From the NCBI RefSeq assembly GCF_011390835.1, contig NZ_JAABRQ010000005.1, positions 1-64,000 of the forward strand: a stretch of DNA of 64,000 nucleotides, in the 5' to 3' direction. This document shows positions 62,512 through 64,000 of the stretch, piece by piece (the stretch's first letter is position 1; every line of letters begins with the position of its first letter). The notes under the pieces were generated by a model that worked only from the letters and a program-made list of their open reading frames with translations, searched no databases and was not told the origin of the DNA. The translations under genes and the position numbers were made by a program. Source of the stretch: Hydrogenophaga sp. Lineage in GTDB: Bacteria > Pseudomonadota > Gammaproteobacteria > Burkholderiales > Burkholderiaceae_C.

Positions 62512-64000
62512 ATGACGCCGCGCCCCGCCCCGAACACCGCTGCAGACATCAAGCGGTCAGCCGCGCCTTGGTGGAATCGCTGGTGGCGCCGGCTGCCCCC
62601 GTCCCGGCAGGACCGCGTCGCCACTCTGGTCCCACTGCTGGCGGTGCTGCTGTTTCTCGCGGCCATCGTAGTGGCCATCACCTACCTGCGCTACGAGGAG
62701 CTGGACCGCGAGCAGGAGGCGGTGACTCGTGACGTGGAATACGCGCAGCAGCGACTGCGACTGCGCCTGCTCGAGCGCCAGGAGCAGCTGATGCGACTGG
62801 CTCGCGAAATCGACAACAAGGAAATTGCGACCGAGGAATTTGAGTTCCAGGTTGAGTCCCTGATCAGCCAATTCCCAGAGTTGCTCGCCATCAGCTGGGT
62901 CGATGCGCGGCGCAACGTGCTGGCGACCTACGCCTCACCGAGCACGCCGCCAGCCCTGATCCGCCAAGTCGGCAGCGCCCTGGGAGCGGATGAAACCGAC
63001 GGCTCGTTCGATCTTGCGCGTGAGCTTCGGCAGCCGATCTACTCCCGCCCGCTGGGCGAGGACCCGCGCAGCGCCACCCTGATGCTGCAGGTGCCATTGT
63101 CCGAACAAGGGCGATTTGCCGGGACGGTGATGGGCGAGTACTCGATCGACGGGTTGATGCGCTTCGGCATGCCACCCGAAATCATGGCCCGCTACGCTGT
63201 GGCCTTGCTCGACGACCGGCAGCGTGTGCTCGCCGGCAGCCTGCAAAGCGGCAGCGAGGTGTTGCGCGTGCTGCCCTGGTCGGCGCAGCCGATGGAGCAC
63301 GAGGCGCCGGTGTCGCCGGTGGGCAATGGCCTGATCATCAAGGCCCAGGGCTATCGGACTTCTCAGGACATCGTGGGCAGCGGCTTTTTCTGGGTCATCG
63401 GCGCGTTAAGCGCGCTCACCGTCTGGATGCTGCTCGGCACCTGGCGCCACACGCGCCGACGCGTGCAGGCTCAGCAGGCGCTGGTATCGGAGACCAACTT
63501 CCGCCGCGCCATGGAGAACTCCATGCTCACCGGCATGCGGGCGCTGGACCTGCAGGGCCGCATCACCTACGTGAACCCGGCGTTCTGCTCCATGACCGGC
63601 TGGACCGAGGCCGAACTGGTCGGTCGCACCGCGCCGTTCCCTTACTGGCCAGACGCCGATCACGAGCTGCTGGCCGCACGCCTGGAAGATGAGCTCAAGG
63701 GCCGCTCCACGCCGGGCGGTTTCGAGGTGCGCGTGCAGCGGCGCGATGGCTCTATCTTCGATGCCCGCATGTACGTGTCGCCACTGATCGATCCCAAAGG
63801 ACACCAGAGCGGCTGGATGACCTCGATGACCGACATCACAGAGCCAAAGCGGATTCGAGAAGAGCTGTCGGCCTCCTACGAGCGTTTCACTACCGTCCTG
63901 GAGAGCCTGGACTCCGCGGTGTCGGTGGCGCCGCTGGGCAGTGACGAGATGCTGTTTGCCAACAAAATGTACCGGCTCTGGTTTGGCACCCGCGGCCAGG
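62512..64000 (+). CDS. PAS-domain sensor kinase (cut by the window end)
   Basis: At least 496 residues from the ATG at 62512; the stop lies beyond the window. A first transmembrane helix is at about 39-58, followed by a periplasmic sensor region of about 230 residues that begins with a coiled coil (LRLRLLERQEQLMRLAREID) and a second helix near 290-308. A PAS domain follows (about 330-445, ITYVNPAFCSMTGWTEAELVG) and a second PAS begins near 457. The layout is that of a sensor histidine kinase such as DctS/FixL-like proteins. The catalytic part is outside the window, so a diguanylate cyclase is not excluded. Confidence 0.8.
   Translation, partial: MTPRPAPNTAADIKRSAAPWWNRWWRRLPPSRQDRVATLVPLLAVLLFLAAIVVAITYLRYEELDREQEAVTRDVEYAQQRLRLRLLERQEQLMRLAREIDNKEIATEEFEFQVESLISQFPELLAISWVDARRNVLATYASPSTPPALIRQVGSALGADETDGSFDLARELRQPIYSRPLGEDPRSATLMLQVPLSEQGRFAGTVMGEYSIDGLMRFGMPPEIMARYAVALLDDRQRVLAGSLQSGSEVLRVLPWSAQPMEHEAPVSPVGNGLIIKAQGYRTSQDIVGSGFFWVIGALSALTVWMLLGTWRHTRRRVQAQQALVSETNFRRAMENSMLTGMRALDLQGRITYVNPAFCSMTGWTEAELVGRTAPFPYWPDADHELLAARLEDELKGRSTPGGFEVRVQRRDGSIFDARMYVSPLIDPKGHQSGWMTSMTDITEPKRIREELSASYERFTTVLESLDSAVSVAPLGSDEMLFANKMYRLWFGTRGQ

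Noticed and set aside
1..64000. CRISPR arrays, rRNA genes or complete insertion sequences
   Set aside because: No regularly spaced repeats, no rRNA-like sequence and no transposase motif were seen anywhere in the window.

Overview
The window is a GC-rich bacterial chromosome segment (visually about 65% G+C). Its gene content points to a betaproteobacterium of the Comamonadaceae, with a Hydrogenophaga-like relative most likely. The markers are the EarP/EF-P(Arg32) pair, a PDH operon with lipoyl domains on both E2 and E3, a PHB phasin, and typical Burkholderiales gene neighbourhoods. The genus is an inference from gene content and cannot be proven here. No rRNA, CRISPR or intact mobile element is present.

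Layout. 0.4-5.3 kb: an OmpR-type two-component system with three small exported proteins of unknown function around it, then a damaged stretch. That stretch holds the 3' part of a multiheme cytochrome c gene and the N-terminal part of a tyrosine-type integrase, abutting the 3' end of a tRNA-His gene; it is the scar of an integrative element. 5.3-18.4 kb: housekeeping genes (ppiD, tRNA-Val, hupB, a tartrate/D-malate dehydrogenase with a haloacetate dehalogenase-type hydrolase and a divergent LysR gene, an EamA exporter, pgsA, uvrC, earP-efp, an AEC transporter, a LOG-family protein). 18.5-24.5 kb: a complete RND tripartite efflux operon. 24.7-36.6 kb: two consecutive complete Mrp-type multisubunit cation/proton antiporter operons of different architecture, one with fused A+B and one with separate A and B. 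36.7-42.9 kb: a long same-strand run with many 4-8 nt gene overlaps (HDAC-like deacetylase, thioesterase, nitroreductase, FKBP, 2-hydroxyacid dehydrogenase, rmuC, MFS). 43.0-46.1 kb: a phasin with two symmetrical TTGC...GCAA sites around its promoter, then a patatin lipoprotein divergent from an orphan iron-binding protein with a Fur-box-like site between them. 46.3-51.5 kb: an ECF sigma factor, a second two-component system, and an SDR dehydrogenase with a long palindrome upstream that ends flush with a convergent FAD protein.

51.9-56.0 kb is the most unusual part. It has a membrane protein with an NTF2-like C-terminus, a DUF2853 protein, a gene remnant, and a two-gene protein-sorting system. 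That system pairs an exosortase E fused to a CAAX-type (CPBP) protease with a 90-residue substrate carrying a VPELDG C-terminal sorting signal. The block looks less GC-rich than its surroundings and is probably acquired. 56.0-62.3 kb: the pyruvate dehydrogenase operon aceE-aceF-lpdA with a terminator. 62.5 kb to the edge: a divergent PAS-domain sensor protein cut by the window end.

All functions are read from motifs and family resemblance. No database search was run.
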